From positions 1 to 64,000 of the forward strand of contig NZ_JASDDG010000004.1 of the NCBI RefSeq assembly GCF_030407495.1: 64,000 nt of DNA, written 5' to 3'. The notes beneath the pieces were generated by a model. That model made no database searches and was not told where the DNA came from. It worked only from the letters and a program-made list of their open reading frames with translations. Made by a program: the position numbers and the translations under genes. Position 1 is the stretch's first letter; every line of letters begins with the position of its first letter. The stretch comes from Arthrobacter sp. APC 3897 (GTDB lineage Bacteria; Actinomycetota; Actinomycetes; Actinomycetales; Micrococcaceae). Below are positions 26,268 to 35,735 of this stretch, piece after piece.

Positions 26268-26392
26268 TATCGAAGCGACGGGACTGCCGGAACTCCGGTG
26301 CCCAAGTCGCCGTGTCCTTCAACCGCTCAGTCACTTCACCCTAGAAGCACATGAGGACAGCTTTCGTCCGCATATGGGAGTAGCTTGAAACC

Positions 26393-27391
26393 ATGTTGGA
26401 AACCTCGGCTCGGCTGCTGCACCTGCTCTCACTGCTGCAGATGAGGCGGGAGTGGACCGGGGCTGCCCTGGCGGACCGGATGACGGTCACCGAGCGCACG
26501 GTGCGGCGCGACATCAGCAAGCTGCGCAGCCTGGGGTATCCGATCTCCGCTTCCCCGGGCATCGCCGGAGGTTACCAGCTGGGATCCGGCGCGCAGCTTC
26601 CGCCGCTGCTGCTGGACGACGACGAAGCGCTCGCCGTCGCCCTCGGACTGACCGCCGTCGCCACCGGTCCCGTGTCCGGGATCGGTGAAGCTTCGGTCCG
26701 CGCCCTCGCAAAACTGGAACAGGTCCTTCCCGGACGCCTCCGGCCCAAGTTTTCCGCGCTTCGCCAGTCCGTCAGCGTGCTGGGCGGCAATGCCGCGAAC
26801 GTGGATCCGCAAACTCTGACCGCCATGTCCGGAGCCATTGCCGAACAGCGTGTGGTCTCGTTCCGCTACACGGCGGCCGGCAACGCCCCCGGACGACGGC
26901 TCGTGGAACCCTACAAGCTGGTGAGCACCGGCCGGCGCTGGTACCTGGCGGCCTGGGATCTTGAACGGCAGGACTGGCGGACCTTCCGCATGGACCGCTG
27001 CCAGAGCATTCCGGCCATCCGTGAGCGCTTTTTCCCGCGCCCGCTGCCGGCCAGGGACATGGCCGCCTATGTCCAGGACTCCATTACGCGCTTTCCCTAC
27101 CGGTACGACGTCGTATTGCGGCTGGCCGCGCCCGTTACCGACCTGCAGGAGCGGATTCCGCCGGAGGCAGCCTCACTGGAGGCAGACGGGCCGGAACACA
27201 CCATCCTGCGCGGCGGCTGGGATTCCCTGGATTTGCCGCTGATGCGCCTGGCCGCCCTGGACATCGAGTTCGAAATCCTGGCACCGGCCGAAATGCGGGA
27301 CCGGGCGCGGGCGGCGGCAGCGCTGCTCCAGCGGGCCGGCGGTGTCCAGCCCTCGGCGGAATACGGGAAGGCCGCGGATTCCAGCGATTAG
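26393..27391 (+). CDS. HTH and WYL-domain transcriptional regulator (YafY type)
   Basis: The 332-aa protein has an N-terminal winged helix-turn-helix (TGAALADRMTVTERTVRRDI, residues about 21-40), a linker with a DEALAVALGL segment, then a WYL domain (about 145-225), where the motif appears in RRWYLAAWDLERQDWRTFRMD, followed by a WCX-like C-terminal domain. WYL domains bind nucleic acids or small ligands. It is divergent from the DinB-like gene, which it may control, as pairs of this kind are common in actinobacteria. hrpA starts 13 nt after its stop. Confidence 0.88.
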   Translation: MLETSARLLHLLSLLQMRREWTGAALADRMTVTERTVRRDISKLRSLGYPISASPGIAGGYQLGSGAQLPPLLLDDDEALAVALGLTAVATGPVSGIGEASVRALAKLEQVLPGRLRPKFSALRQSVSVLGGNAANVDPQTLTAMSGAIAEQRVVSFRYTAAGNAPGRRLVEPYKLVSTGRRWYLAAWDLERQDWRTFRMDRCQSIPAIRERFFPRPLPARDMAAYVQDSITRFPYRYDVVLRLAAPVTDLQERIPPEAASLEADGPEHTILRGGWDSLDLPLMRLAALDIEFEILAPAEMRDRARAAAALLQRAGGVQPSAEYGKAADSSD

Positions 27392-27404
27392 ACTGGGAAC
27401 AATC

Positions 27405-30400
27405 ATGGCACTGACTATTTCCTACCCCGCGCTCCTGCCCGTTTCGGAGCGCCGTGAAGACATCATGGCGGCCATCGCCGCCAACCAGGTGACAATCATC
27501 GCCGGCGAAACCGGTTCCGGCAAGACCACCCAGATCCCCAAGATGTGCCTGGAACTCGGGTTGGCGGAAAAGGGGCTCATCGGCCACACCCAGCCGCGGC
27601 GCCTCGCTGCCCGCACGGTGGCCGAACGCATCGCCGAAGAGCTCGACGTCGAACTGGGCGCCGAAGTGGGCTACCAGGTGCGCTTTACCGGTGAAACCAG
27701 CCGCTCAACCAAGATCAAGCTGATGACCGACGGCATCCTGCTGGCCGAGATCCAGCACGACCGCAAGCTGAAGAAATACAGCACCATCATCATTGATGAG
27801 GCGCACGAGCGCAGCCTGAACATCGACTTCATCCTTGGCTACCTGCGCCGGCTGCTGCCGGAACGCCCGGATCTGAAGGTCATCATCACCTCGGCCACCA
27901 TTGATCCGGAACGCTTCGCCAAACATTTCGCGGCGGACGGCAAACCGGCCCCCATCATCGAGGTGTCCGGACGAACGTTCCCGGTGGAGATCCGCTACCG
28001 TCCGCTGAACCAGCCGGCCAACGGCGGATCGGACGACGAAGACGTCGACGATGAGCTGGAAGAGGACCGCGATCCGGTGGACGCCGTCTGCGACGCCGTC
28101 GAAGAGCTCTCCCGCGAAGCCCCCGGCGACATCCTGGTGTTCTTCTCCGGCGAGCGTGAAATCCGCGACGCCGCCGACGCGCTGCGCTCCTCGGTCCAGC
28201 GGGTCCCGCGGCTGGCCAACACCGAAATTCTGCCGCTGTATGCCCGGCTTTCCCTGGCCGACCAGCACAAGGTGTTCCACCCCGGCAAGCACCGGCGCAT
28301 CATCCTGGCCACCAACGTTGCCGAGACCTCGCTGACCGTGCCGGGCATCAAGTACGTCATCGACACGGGCACCGCGCGCATCTCCCGGTACTCGCACCGC
28401 ACCAAGGTCCAGCGGCTGCCCATCGAGCGCATCTCCCAGGCCTCCGCCAACCAGCGTTCGGGACGTTGCGGCCGCGTCTCCGACGGCATCGCCATCCGGC
28501 TCTACTCCCAGGAGGACTTCGAATCCCGTCCGGAGTTCACGGATCCCGAGATCCTGCGCACCAACCTTGCCGCCGTCATCCTGCAGATGGCCGCCATGGG
28601 CGTGGCCAAGGGGCCCAAGGATGTGGCCGATTTCCCCTTCGTCCAGCCCCCGGACTCCAAAGCCATCAACGACGGCGCCACGCTGCTCAAAGAACTCGGC
28701 GCCCTTCAGCCGGCCGGCGGCATCACCCCGGTGGGCCGCAAGCTGTCCCAGCTGCCGGTTGACCCGCGGCTGGGCCGGATGATCGTGGAGGCGGGCGCAC
28801 GGGGCTGCGCCAAGGAAGTCATGGTGCTCACCGCCGCGCTGACCATCCAGGATCCGCGCGAGCGCCCCTCGAAGGACGATGCGGCCCGCGCCCAGAAGGC
28901 CGCCGAGCTGCACAAGCGCTTCGTGGACGAGAACTCCGATTTCACCGGCTACCTGAACCTGTGGCGCTACGTACAGGAGAAGCAAAAGGAACTCTCGTCG
29001 TCGGCCTTCCGCCGGCTGTGCAAAAACGAGTTCCTGAATTATCTGCGCATCCGTGAGTGGCAGGACCTGTTCACCCAGCTGCGCCAGATTGCCAAGCCGC
29101 TGGGCATTACGCTGTCCCCCGGCCCGGTGGATCCGGTGGCACATGACAAAGAAATCCATATGAGCCTGCTGGCCGGCCTGCTCAGCCACATCGGTCTCTA
29201 CGACCAGCGCAAGCGGGAATACTCCGGTGCCCGCGGCACACGCTTTGCGGTCTTTCCCGGCTCGGCCCTGTTCAAGAAGACACCGGACTGGGTCATGGCC
29301 GCCGAGCTGGTGGAAACCTCGCGCCTGTGGGCCCGCGTAGCTGCCAAGTTTGACCCGCTGTGGGTGGAGGAAGTGGCTCCCCACCTGATCAAGCGCAGTT
29401 ACAGCGAGCCGCACTGGTCCAAGAGCCGCGGCTCGGTGATGGCCTACGAAAAGGTCACGCTCTACGGTGTGCCGGTCATTCCCCAGCGGAGCATCAACTA
29501 CGGCCGGGTGGACCCGGAACTGTCCCGGGAAATGTTCATCCGTCATGCCCTGGTGGAGGGCGACTGGCGCACCCACCACAAGTTCTTCCACCGCAACCAG
29601 GCGCTGCTGGCCGAAGTGGAGGAGCTGGAGAACCGGGTTCGCCGCCGTGGCCTGCGGGTGGACGACGAGACGCTCTTCGAGTTCTACGACGAGCGCGTGG
29701 GCAAGGATGTGGTCTCCGAACGGCACTTCGACAAGTGGTGGAAGAGCGCCCGGCACGAGAATCCGACGCTGCTGGACTTCGACCCCGAGGCTCTGCGCAC
29801 CGACGACGCCTCCGGGCTGGATGAAAACGACTTCCCGAAGAGTTTCCGCTACGGCGACTTTGACCTGCCGCTGACCTACGAGTTCTCCCCCGGCGTTGCC
29901 GGGGCGGGCGACGGCGTCAGCGTGGAGGTTCCCGTGCTGTTCCTGAACCAGCTCGATCCCGAGCCGTTCAAGTGGCAGATTCCGGGCCTGCGGGCCGAAC
30001 TGATCACCGCGCTGATCAAGTCGCTGCCCAAGGCCATCCGGAAGAATTTCATTCCTGCCCCCGACGTGGCACGTGCGGCTGCGGCTGCACTGGCTGCTGA
30101 CTTCGACCCCGCACAGGACGCACTCGAGCCCTCCCTCGAACTGGCGCTGCGCCGGCTCAAGGGCCACATCATCCCGCCCGGGTCCTGGAACTGGGACGCT
30201 GTGCCTGAACACCTGCGCATGAGTTTCAGCGTGGTGGACGGCTCGGGCAGGGTCCTGGACGAAGGCAAGGACCTTGCCGCACTGCAGGAATCCCTCGCCC
30301 CCGCCACCCGCCGCGCCATTGCCGAGTCGCTGGGCGCCACTCCCAAAACCGTGACGCCCAAGGCGGCCGGCAAGCACGGGGGCAAGCCTTCCGGACCGGC

Positions 30401-31319
30401 GGCAAACACCGTAGCAGGACAGCCGGCGTCGTCGTCGGGCCCCTCGCTGGCAGAACAGACGGGGCTGACGGAGTGGAGCGTCGGCACCATCGACAAGCAG
30501 GTGCAGCGGCTTGTGGCCGGGCATATGGTCACCGGCTATCCCGCACTGGTGGATGAAGGGAAAAGCGTCGGACTGCGCATGTTCCAGAATGCCGCAGAAC
30601 AGGCCGCTGCCATGCGCGGCGGCGTGATCCGGCTGCTGGTGCTGCGCGTTCCGAGCCCGGCAAAATACGTCCTGGAGCACCTGAGCAACACGGAGAAGCT
30701 GACCTTCAGCCAGAATCCGCACGGCTCAGTGGCCGCGCTGATTGAAGACTGCACCCTGGCCGCCGTCGACAAGCTCACGCCCGAGGCCCTCCCGTGGACC
30801 CGGGAACAGTTTGATGAACTGTATGAAAAGGTCCGGGCCGAGCTGATCGATACTGTCTTCACCGTGACCGCCACGGTGGAGAAGATCCTCTCCAGCACCC
30901 GCCGCATCACCAAGGCGCTGAAGGGAACACAGTCCCTGGCCCTCATCAGCGCCCTGAATGACATCCGCGCACAACTGGACTCGCTGGTGTACCCGGGGTT
31001 TGTGGCACGCACCGGCTACGCCCAGCTGACGCACCTGCCGCGTTACCTGGCGGGGGTTGAGCGGCGGCTGGAAAAGCTGCCCACCAACGTGCAGCGTGAT
31101 GCGCAGCAGATGGCAGTGGTGCAGGCGCTGGAGGACGACTACGACGACGCCGTCGCGGCGCTGCTCCCCGGCGCAGGAACACCCCCTGCGCTGACCGAAG
31201 TCCGGTGGATGATCGAGGAGCTGCGGATCAGCTTCTTCGCCCAGGAACTGGGAACCGTGCGGTCGGTGTCGGAAAAGCGGATCCGCACCGCCCTGAACGC
31301 TGCTTTGGCTCCGGCCTAG
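27405..31319 (+). CDS. hrpA: ATP-dependent RNA helicase HrpA
   Basis: The 1304-aa DEAH-box helicase has about the length of E. coli HrpA (1300 aa). Walker A is GETGSGKTTQIP near residue 35, the DEAH box is in IIIDEAHERSLN near 130, motif III is TSATIDPERF, and motif VI is QRSGRCGRVSDG. Helicase-associated and OB-fold domains follow, then the long C-terminal DUF3418 region typical of HrpA. It acts on structured mRNA and stalled ribosomes. No clear Shine-Dalgarno lies before the ATG, and TAGACT at 27389-27394 could be a -10 for a leaderless or near-leaderless transcript. Its stop overlaps the stop of the convergent HIT gene. Confidence 0.95.
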   Translation: MALTISYPALLPVSERREDIMAAIAANQVTIIAGETGSGKTTQIPKMCLELGLAEKGLIGHTQPRRLAARTVAERIAEELDVELGAEVGYQVRFTGETSRSTKIKLMTDGILLAEIQHDRKLKKYSTIIIDEAHERSLNIDFILGYLRRLLPERPDLKVIITSATIDPERFAKHFAADGKPAPIIEVSGRTFPVEIRYRPLNQPANGGSDDEDVDDELEEDRDPVDAVCDAVEELSREAPGDILVFFSGEREIRDAADALRSSVQRVPRLANTEILPLYARLSLADQHKVFHPGKHRRIILATNVAETSLTVPGIKYVIDTGTARISRYSHRTKVQRLPIERISQASANQRSGRCGRVSDGIAIRLYSQEDFESRPEFTDPEILRTNLAAVILQMAAMGVAKGPKDVADFPFVQPPDSKAINDGATLLKELGALQPAGGITPVGRKLSQLPVDPRLGRMIVEAGARGCAKEVMVLTAALTIQDPRERPSKDDAARAQKAAELHKRFVDENSDFTGYLNLWRYVQEKQKELSSSAFRRLCKNEFLNYLRIREWQDLFTQLRQIAKPLGITLSPGPVDPVAHDKEIHMSLLAGLLSHIGLYDQRKREYSGARGTRFAVFPGSALFKKTPDWVMAAELVETSRLWARVAAKFDPLWVEEVAPHLIKRSYSEPHWSKSRGSVMAYEKVTLYGVPVIPQRSINYGRVDPELSREMFIRHALVEGDWRTHHKFFHRNQALLAEVEELENRVRRRGLRVDDETLFEFYDERVGKDVVSERHFDKWWKSARHENPTLLDFDPEALRTDDASGLDENDFPKSFRYGDFDLPLTYEFSPGVAGAGDGVSVEVPVLFLNQLDPEPFKWQIPGLRAELITALIKSLPKAIRKNFIPAPDVARAAAAALAADFDPAQDALEPSLELALRRLKGHIIPPGSWNWDAVPEHLRMSFSVVDGSGRVLDEGKDLAALQESLAPATRRAIAESLGATPKTVTPKAAGKHGGKPSGPAANTVAGQPASSSGPSLAEQTGLTEWSVGTIDKQVQRLVAGHMVTGYPALVDEGKSVGLRMFQNAAEQAAAMRGGVIRLLVLRVPSPAKYVLEHLSNTEKLTFSQNPHGSVAALIEDCTLAAVDKLTPEALPWTREQFDELYEKVRAELIDTVFTVTATVEKILSSTRRITKALKGTQSLALISALNDIRAQLDSLVYPGFVARTGYAQLTHLPRYLAGVERRLEKLPTNVQRDAQQMAVVQALEDDYDDAVAALLPGAGTPPALTEVRWMIEELRISFFAQELGTVRSVSEKRIRTALNAALAPA

Positions 31320-31744
31320 GCCTCCGGCACGAACTCCCCGTGTCCTGCGTCGCGCAGCGCCCGGCGGAGCTTTTCCGCATTGGCGTCCATACGCTGCGGA
31401 TCGGGATTGGACTCGGCCCGGCTGAAGTCGAAGTCCTGCAGGGAATTAGTCGGCCAGACATGCAGGTGCAGGTGGTCGATTTCGAAGCCGGCAATGCTCA
31501 GCCCCGCCCGTTCCGAACCGAAAGCGGCAACCTGCGCCTGCCCAATGGCATGCGCAACGGCTGTGAGCTTCTGCATCAGATCAGCGGGGGCATCCGTCCA
31601 TTTGTCGACCTCCTGCCGCGGCACCACCAGAGTGTGGCCGTCGCTCAGGGGGCCGATGCTCAGGAACGCCACCACGTCGTCGTCCTTCCAGACAAAGCGG
31701 CCGGGGATCTCGCCGTTGATGATCTTGGTGAAAAGAGTGGGCAT
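31316..31744 (-). CDS. HIT-family (histidine triad) nucleotide-binding protein
   Basis: The 142-aa protein carries the histidine triad HLHLHVWP near residue 98, whose central His is the nucleophile in hydrolysis of nucleoside phosphoramidates or other AMP/GMP conjugates. The N-terminus MPTLFTKIINGEIPG is typical of Hint proteins. The ATG at 31744 has AGGAGC just upstream; upstream in-frame sequence is low-complexity. Its stop codon overlaps that of hrpA (CTAG read on both strands). Confidence 0.92.
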   Translation of the reverse strand: MPTLFTKIINGEIPGRFVWKDDDVVAFLSIGPLSDGHTLVVPRQEVDKWTDAPADLMQKLTAVAHAIGQAQVAAFGSERAGLSIAGFEIDHLHLHVWPTNSLQDFDFSRAESNPDPQRMDANAEKLRRALRDAGHGEFVPEA

Positions 31745-31879
31745 GGGTGCTCCTGGAGACTGTTGGGGGGAAGGGGATGGGTTCCGGGCAGCGCCGGCTG
31801 CGGTGGAGGGCTGCGTGTTGGCAGGTACCTTCAGGCGCAGGGGCGGCGGAACTGGTCGGCCGGTCATCATGTTTAGACG

Positions 31880-32752
31880 CTATCTCTTTTTGGCTGTCCC
31901 CGGCCATTCCCCTGCGCGCGTTCCCACGGCAACCGGCGAGCCCTTGGTGGAGGACCACTGGGACCAGGATCCCGGGTAAAGGGCGGCCCGGTAGCCGGCT
32001 ACTTCCAGTGCCACAACGTTGTGGGCAGCGCTGACGCCGGACCCGCAGTACACGGCAACGGGGGCATCGCGGCGCACGCCCAGCTCCTCGTAGACGGCGC
32101 GCAGTTCCTCCGGGGTGCGGAAGGTGCCCTCCTCAGTCAGGTTGTGCGCGGCGGGCGCATTGACGGCACCGGGAATGTGCCCGGCCCGCGGGTCCACCGG
32201 CTCACGGTCCCCGCGGTAGCGCTCCCTGGCCCGGGCATCGAGCAGGCGACCGCCTGCCACTACCGCCGGAACATCCCACATCTCCAGGACCGGCATCCGG
32301 CCCCAGGAGAGCTCCACGTTCCCGGGGACGGGTTCCACGGGTCCGCCCTCCAAAGCGAAACCTGCCCGGTGCCAGGCGACGATGCCGCCGTCGAGCAGGT
32401 AGACGGACTCCAGTCCGGCGTGACGCAGCAGCCACCAGGCGCGTGCAGCGGAGGTGCCGCCAACGGCGTCATACACAACGACGGTATCCCCCTGGCTCAC
32501 CCCCCAGCGGCGGACCGTGCGGTGAAAATCTTCCGGGTCCGGCAGCGGATGCCGGCCCCCGGCACCCTTCCCCGCCGGGGCAGCCAACTCCTTTTCCAGA
32601 TCCACATAAACGGCGCCCGGGATGTGCCCGCGCTCGTGCTGCTTGTGCCCGTCAGTGTGGCCCAGGGCCCATCTCACATCCAGCAGCGCCACCGGTTCGC
32701 CGCTCGCCAGCAGCTCCTGCAGGGTCTGGACATCGATCACCGGCCCGCTCAT
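31880..32752 (-). CDS. Tandem-rhodanese sulfurtransferase
   Basis: The 290-aa protein consists of two rhodanese domains, as in thiosulfate and 3-mercaptopyruvate sulfurtransferases. The N-terminal domain (to about 130) lacks the Cys, having VVYDAVGGTSA at the matching loop. The C-terminal domain has the catalytic loop VYCGSGVSAAHN (Cys near residue 242). The loop CGSGVSA is closer to the mercaptopyruvate type (CGSGVTA) than to classical rhodanese (CRKGVTA), which suggests 3-mercaptopyruvate as donor. Its start overlaps the stop of the metallo-hydrolase gene by four bases. Confidence 0.9.
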   Translation of the reverse strand: MSGPVIDVQTLQELLASGEPVALLDVRWALGHTDGHKQHERGHIPGAVYVDLEKELAAPAGKGAGGRHPLPDPEDFHRTVRRWGVSQGDTVVVYDAVGGTSAARAWWLLRHAGLESVYLLDGGIVAWHRAGFALEGGPVEPVPGNVELSWGRMPVLEMWDVPAVVAGGRLLDARARERYRGDREPVDPRAGHIPGAVNAPAAHNLTEEGTFRTPEELRAVYEELGVRRDAPVAVYCGSGVSAAHNVVALEVAGYRAALYPGSWSQWSSTKGSPVAVGTRAGEWPGTAKKR

Positions 32753-33423
32753 ATCTGCACCGAATCACCGGCGGACAGGTGCTGATACACGGTTCCGTAC
32801 AGTTCACCGAAACGGGTCACATGACTCTCGGCGATCCCCAGGCCGCGCTCATTCAACAGTGCGTCATGGATCGGATAGGCCCGCTCGGCGCCGGACGCGA
32901 TGACAAAGTCGATGACCTCCCCCACCTTGGACCAGGGAGCGTGGATGGGTACCAGGAGGGTCTGCACGGTCAGCCCGTTCGGGATCACGAAGGAATCCCC
33001 CGGATGGTAAAGGCTCCCGTCGATCAGGTAGCCGAGGTTCGCCACCACCGGCACGAGGGGATGGATCAGCGCGTGCTGTCCGCCGAAGGAGCGCACTTCG
33101 AAGCCCGCAGCGTCAAAGGCAGTGTTGGGTTCAACGTCGATGATCCGGTCCGCGGCACCGCTGCCGGTCCCGGAGCCGGCCAGCGCCGACCGCAGCTCTG
33201 CGGCCAGGGCCGCCGGGGCGTAGAGCACCAGGTTCGGAGCTGTGTCCATGACGGCCAGGACGCGGTCCCGGTCCAGATGATCGGCGTGCTCATGGGTGAT
33301 CAGTACTGCTGACGCACCGTCCAGGGCTTCCTCCACCTCGGAGAATGAACCGGGATCCAGTACGAGCACGTTGCCGCCGCGCTCCAGCCGCACGCAGGAA
33401 TGGGTGTACTTGGTCAGTTTCAT
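32749..33423 (-). CDS. Metallo-beta-lactamase-fold hydrolase
   Basis: The 224-aa MBL-fold protein has TKYTHSCVRLE at the N-terminus, the metal motif THEHADHLD (HxHxDH) near residue 55, then GGQHALIHP, YHPGDSF and PIHDALLNE, which complete a dinuclear metal site. The layout matches the UlaG-like/UPF0173 group of metal-dependent hydrolases; the substrate is unknown. It is co-transcribed with the rhodanese downstream, as MBL-fold sulfur dioxygenases often are, but it lacks clear persulfide dioxygenase features. The ATG at 33423 is divergent from zur. Confidence 0.82.
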   Translation of the reverse strand: MKLTKYTHSCVRLERGGNVLVLDPGSFSEVEEALDGASAVLITHEHADHLDRDRVLAVMDTAPNLVLYAPAALAAELRSALAGSGTGSGAADRIIDVEPNTAFDAAGFEVRSFGGQHALIHPLVPVVANLGYLIDGSLYHPGDSFVIPNGLTVQTLLVPIHAPWSKVGEVIDFVIASGAERAYPIHDALLNERGLGIAESHVTRFGELYGTVYQHLSAGDSVQI

Positions 33424-33600
33424 AGGGTCACAGTACCCCCGGTGTCCGTTCTTGGCCGGAAGGCTTCACCTTGACCCGCAGTGGCCGTGGTGGGCCGGTG
33501 CGATAATCTGGAGGTTGCGCAGGCTGCGGGCTGAAAAGTTCATGTCCCGCTGTTGCCCTGCCGGGGCCGCGGCACCGGCACCACCGTTCCAAGGAGGAGC

Positions 33601-34023
33601 ATGTCATCCGAGACGTCCCGCCCAGCGAAGCGGACCCCCGAACAGCGGGTCACGCGCCAGCGGCTCGCCGTCGGCCGGACCCTGGACGAGCTTGATGATT
33701 TCGTCAGCACCCAGGAGCTCTACCGTCTGCTGCATGAACGCGGCGACAGTGTCTCCCTCGCCACCACGTACCGCATCCTGCAGTCCATGGCGGAAGAGAA
33801 CCAGGTCGATGTGCTGCGCAACAGCGACGGCGAAGCGCTTTACCGCCGCTGCACCGTCGAGCACCACCACCACCACCTGGTCTGCCGAAACTGCGGGAAA
33901 GCCGTGGAAGTGGAAGCTCCCGCCGTAGAAGCATGGGCAGCGGGGCTGGGAGCCCAGTACGGCTTCACCGATGTGGCCCACACAGTGGAGATCTTCGGGC
34001 TCTGTCCGGACTGCAGCGCCTAA
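33601..34023 (+). CDS. zur: Fur-family regulator, probably zinc-responsive Zur
   Basis: The 140-aa protein has a winged helix (SLATTYRILQSMAEE), then HHHHHLVCRNCGKAVEVE and GLCPDCSA, whose two CxxC pairs hold the structural zinc. Family rule and context point to Zur: znuB, znuC and znuA for zinc uptake lie next to it, convergent. Zur with Zn2+ represses uptake genes, and a candidate box is at 36841-36853. The ATG at 33601 follows a full AAGGAGG. Fur itself is less likely because no iron genes are near. Confidence 0.9.
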   Translation: MSSETSRPAKRTPEQRVTRQRLAVGRTLDELDDFVSTQELYRLLHERGDSVSLATTYRILQSMAEENQVDVLRNSDGEALYRRCTVEHHHHHLVCRNCGKAVEVEAPAVEAWAAGLGAQYGFTDVAHTVEIFGLCPDCSA

Positions 34024-34063
34024 GCCCTGCCGGGGCTCCTGAGCCCTGGACGACAGCTGAGCC

Positions 34064-34939
34064 CTACGCGGCAGCGCCCGCCCGCACCCGTCCCTTCGTC
34101 CGCGTCCGCTTAATCAGGCGGCAGACCAGGTAGATCAGGAATGAGATGGTGGTGATGTAGGGGCTGATCGAGATCCGCCCGCCCAGCGCCAGGAGAATGC
34201 CGCCCACCGCCGACGTCACGGCGAAGAGCACGCTGAGCAGCACAACCAGCCGCGGCGACGAGGTCACCAGCAGTGCCGCGGCCGACGGCGTGATCAGGAG
34301 CGAGAGCACCAGCAGCGCACCCACCACCTGGATGGACAGGGCCACTGAGAGCCCCAGCAGGATCATGAAGACAATGGAGAGCACGCGCACGGGAACGCCG
34401 CGCGCCTCAGCCAGCTCCGGGTCCGCGCTGGCGAAGGTCAGCGGCCGCCAGATCAGGACCAGCCCGGCCACAACAACGACGGCGGTGCCGGCCAGCAGGT
34501 TCAGCTGCACCGTATCAACGGCAACGATCTGCCCGGTCAGCAGGCCGAACTTGTTGGCCGAGCGGCCCTCATAAAGGCCCAGGAACAGGATGCCCAGTCC
34601 TAGCCCGAAGGGCATGATTACCCCTGTCACGGAGTTTCGGTCCCGGGCTTTCAGCCCCATAACCGCCAGCAGCACCGCAGCAGCCACGGAACCCGCCAGG
34701 GACCCGAACACCACATTGGCGCCGATCAGCAGCGCAAACGCCGCACCGGCGAAGGACAGTTCGGCAATGCCGTGCACGGCGAAGGCCAGATCCCGCATCA
34801 GGACGAAGGTGCCGATCAGGCCGCCCACCAGCCCAAGGATGGCGGCTGCCCAGATGGAGTTGGAGACCAGGGGCAGCAGCTGCCCGTAATCACTGAAGTC
34901 GAAGACGGCAGAGAAGTAATCACTCAAGTCCATGGTCAT
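34064..34939 (-). CDS. znuB: Zinc ABC transporter permease
   Basis: The 291-aa permease has about eight to nine helices of the ABC-3 family; GIAELSFAGAAFALL and GLLTGQIVAVD are typical cytoplasmic and membrane motifs. It moves Zn2+ delivered by ZnuA. The ATG at 34939 overlaps the end of znuC by 20 nt; an ATG two codons later (34933) is equally possible. It is the last gene of znuACB and converges with zur. Confidence 0.92.
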   Translation of the reverse strand: MTMDLSDYFSAVFDFSDYGQLLPLVSNSIWAAAILGLVGGLIGTFVLMRDLAFAVHGIAELSFAGAAFALLIGANVVFGSLAGSVAAAVLLAVMGLKARDRNSVTGVIMPFGLGLGILFLGLYEGRSANKFGLLTGQIVAVDTVQLNLLAGTAVVVVAGLVLIWRPLTFASADPELAEARGVPVRVLSIVFMILLGLSVALSIQVVGALLVLSLLITPSAAALLVTSSPRLVVLLSVLFAVTSAVGGILLALGGRISISPYITTISFLIYLVCRLIKRTRTKGRVRAGAAA

Positions 34940-35735
34940 CCCCGCTCTCGCCGTGGACATGGGTGGTGGCATCGGGGATACCCAGCACAACAATCCGGCC
35001 GTGGCTGCGCAGGACTTCCACGCGGCTTCCGTACATTTCCGAGAGCACGTCCGAGCGCAGCACCTCCGACGGCGTTCCGGTGCGGAAAGTTCCGCCGGCC
35101 AGGTACAGGACCCGGTCCACATAGTCGATCACCGGGTTGATCTCATGCGTCACGAACACCACGGCCGAGTTCTCCCGGTGGCATCGGCGGTCGATCAGGG
35201 CGCTGATGGCCTGCTGGTGGTGCAGGTCCAGGGACAGCAGCGGTTCATCGCAGAGCAGCAGATCGGGGTCGGTGGCCAGCGCCTGTGCGGCACGCAGCCG
35301 CTGGAGCTCGCCGCCGGACAGCAGCCCCACGGGCTCATTGGCGTACCGGGTGGCGCCCACCTGGTCCAGGAGCTCATCCACCCGGCGCCGCACCGGGGAC
35401 CGGTTCAGGCGCAGTCCCCATTTGTTGCCGTCGACGCCGAGACCCACCAGGTCTCTTGCGCGCAGGGGGGTTCCCGGGCCAAAGGCCTTCTGCTGGGGAA
35501 TGTAGCCAATGTCCCGGCTGCCGCGCTGGGCGGGCCTTCCGTTGATTTCAACGGTTCCCCGGCTCAGTTGCTGCAGGCCGAGCAGGATCTTCAGGAAGCT
35601 TGTCTTGCCGGAACCGTTGGGTCCCAGCACCGCCAGGAATTCTCCGGCATGGATGTCCAGATCCAAACCGTCCCAGAGAGTGCGGGAACCGTAGGACAGC
35701 CCGGCGTTTCGCAGCCGGACAACGGGGTCGCTCAC
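34920..35735 (-). CDS. znuC: Zinc ABC transporter ATP-binding protein
   Basis: The 271-aa ATPase has Walker A GPNGSGKTSFLK near residue 36, the ABC signature LLSGGELQRLRAAQAL and Walker B LLLCDEPLLSLD, then the switch His in VTHEINPV. GTG at 35735 overlaps the znuA stop (GTGA). The partner proteins are ZnuB and ZnuA on either side. The metal is inferred to be zinc from the His-rich loop of ZnuA and from zur nearby. Confidence 0.92.
   Translation of the reverse strand: MSDPVVRLRNAGLSYGSRTLWDGLDLDIHAGEFLAVLGPNGSGKTSFLKILLGLQQLSRGTVEINGRPAQRGSRDIGYIPQQKAFGPGTPLRARDLVGLGVDGNKWGLRLNRSPVRRRVDELLDQVGATRYANEPVGLLSGGELQRLRAAQALATDPDLLLCDEPLLSLDLHHQQAISALIDRRCHRENSAVVFVTHEINPVIDYVDRVLYLAGGTFRTGTPSEVLRSDVLSEMYGSRVEVLRSHGRIVVLGIPDATTHVHGESGDDHGLE

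Noticed and set aside
27705-30722. A 1005-codon open frame antisense to hrpA
   Set aside because: High-GC third positions keep the opposite frame open. Its translation is low-complexity, with no domain, and hrpA on the other strand is unmistakable.
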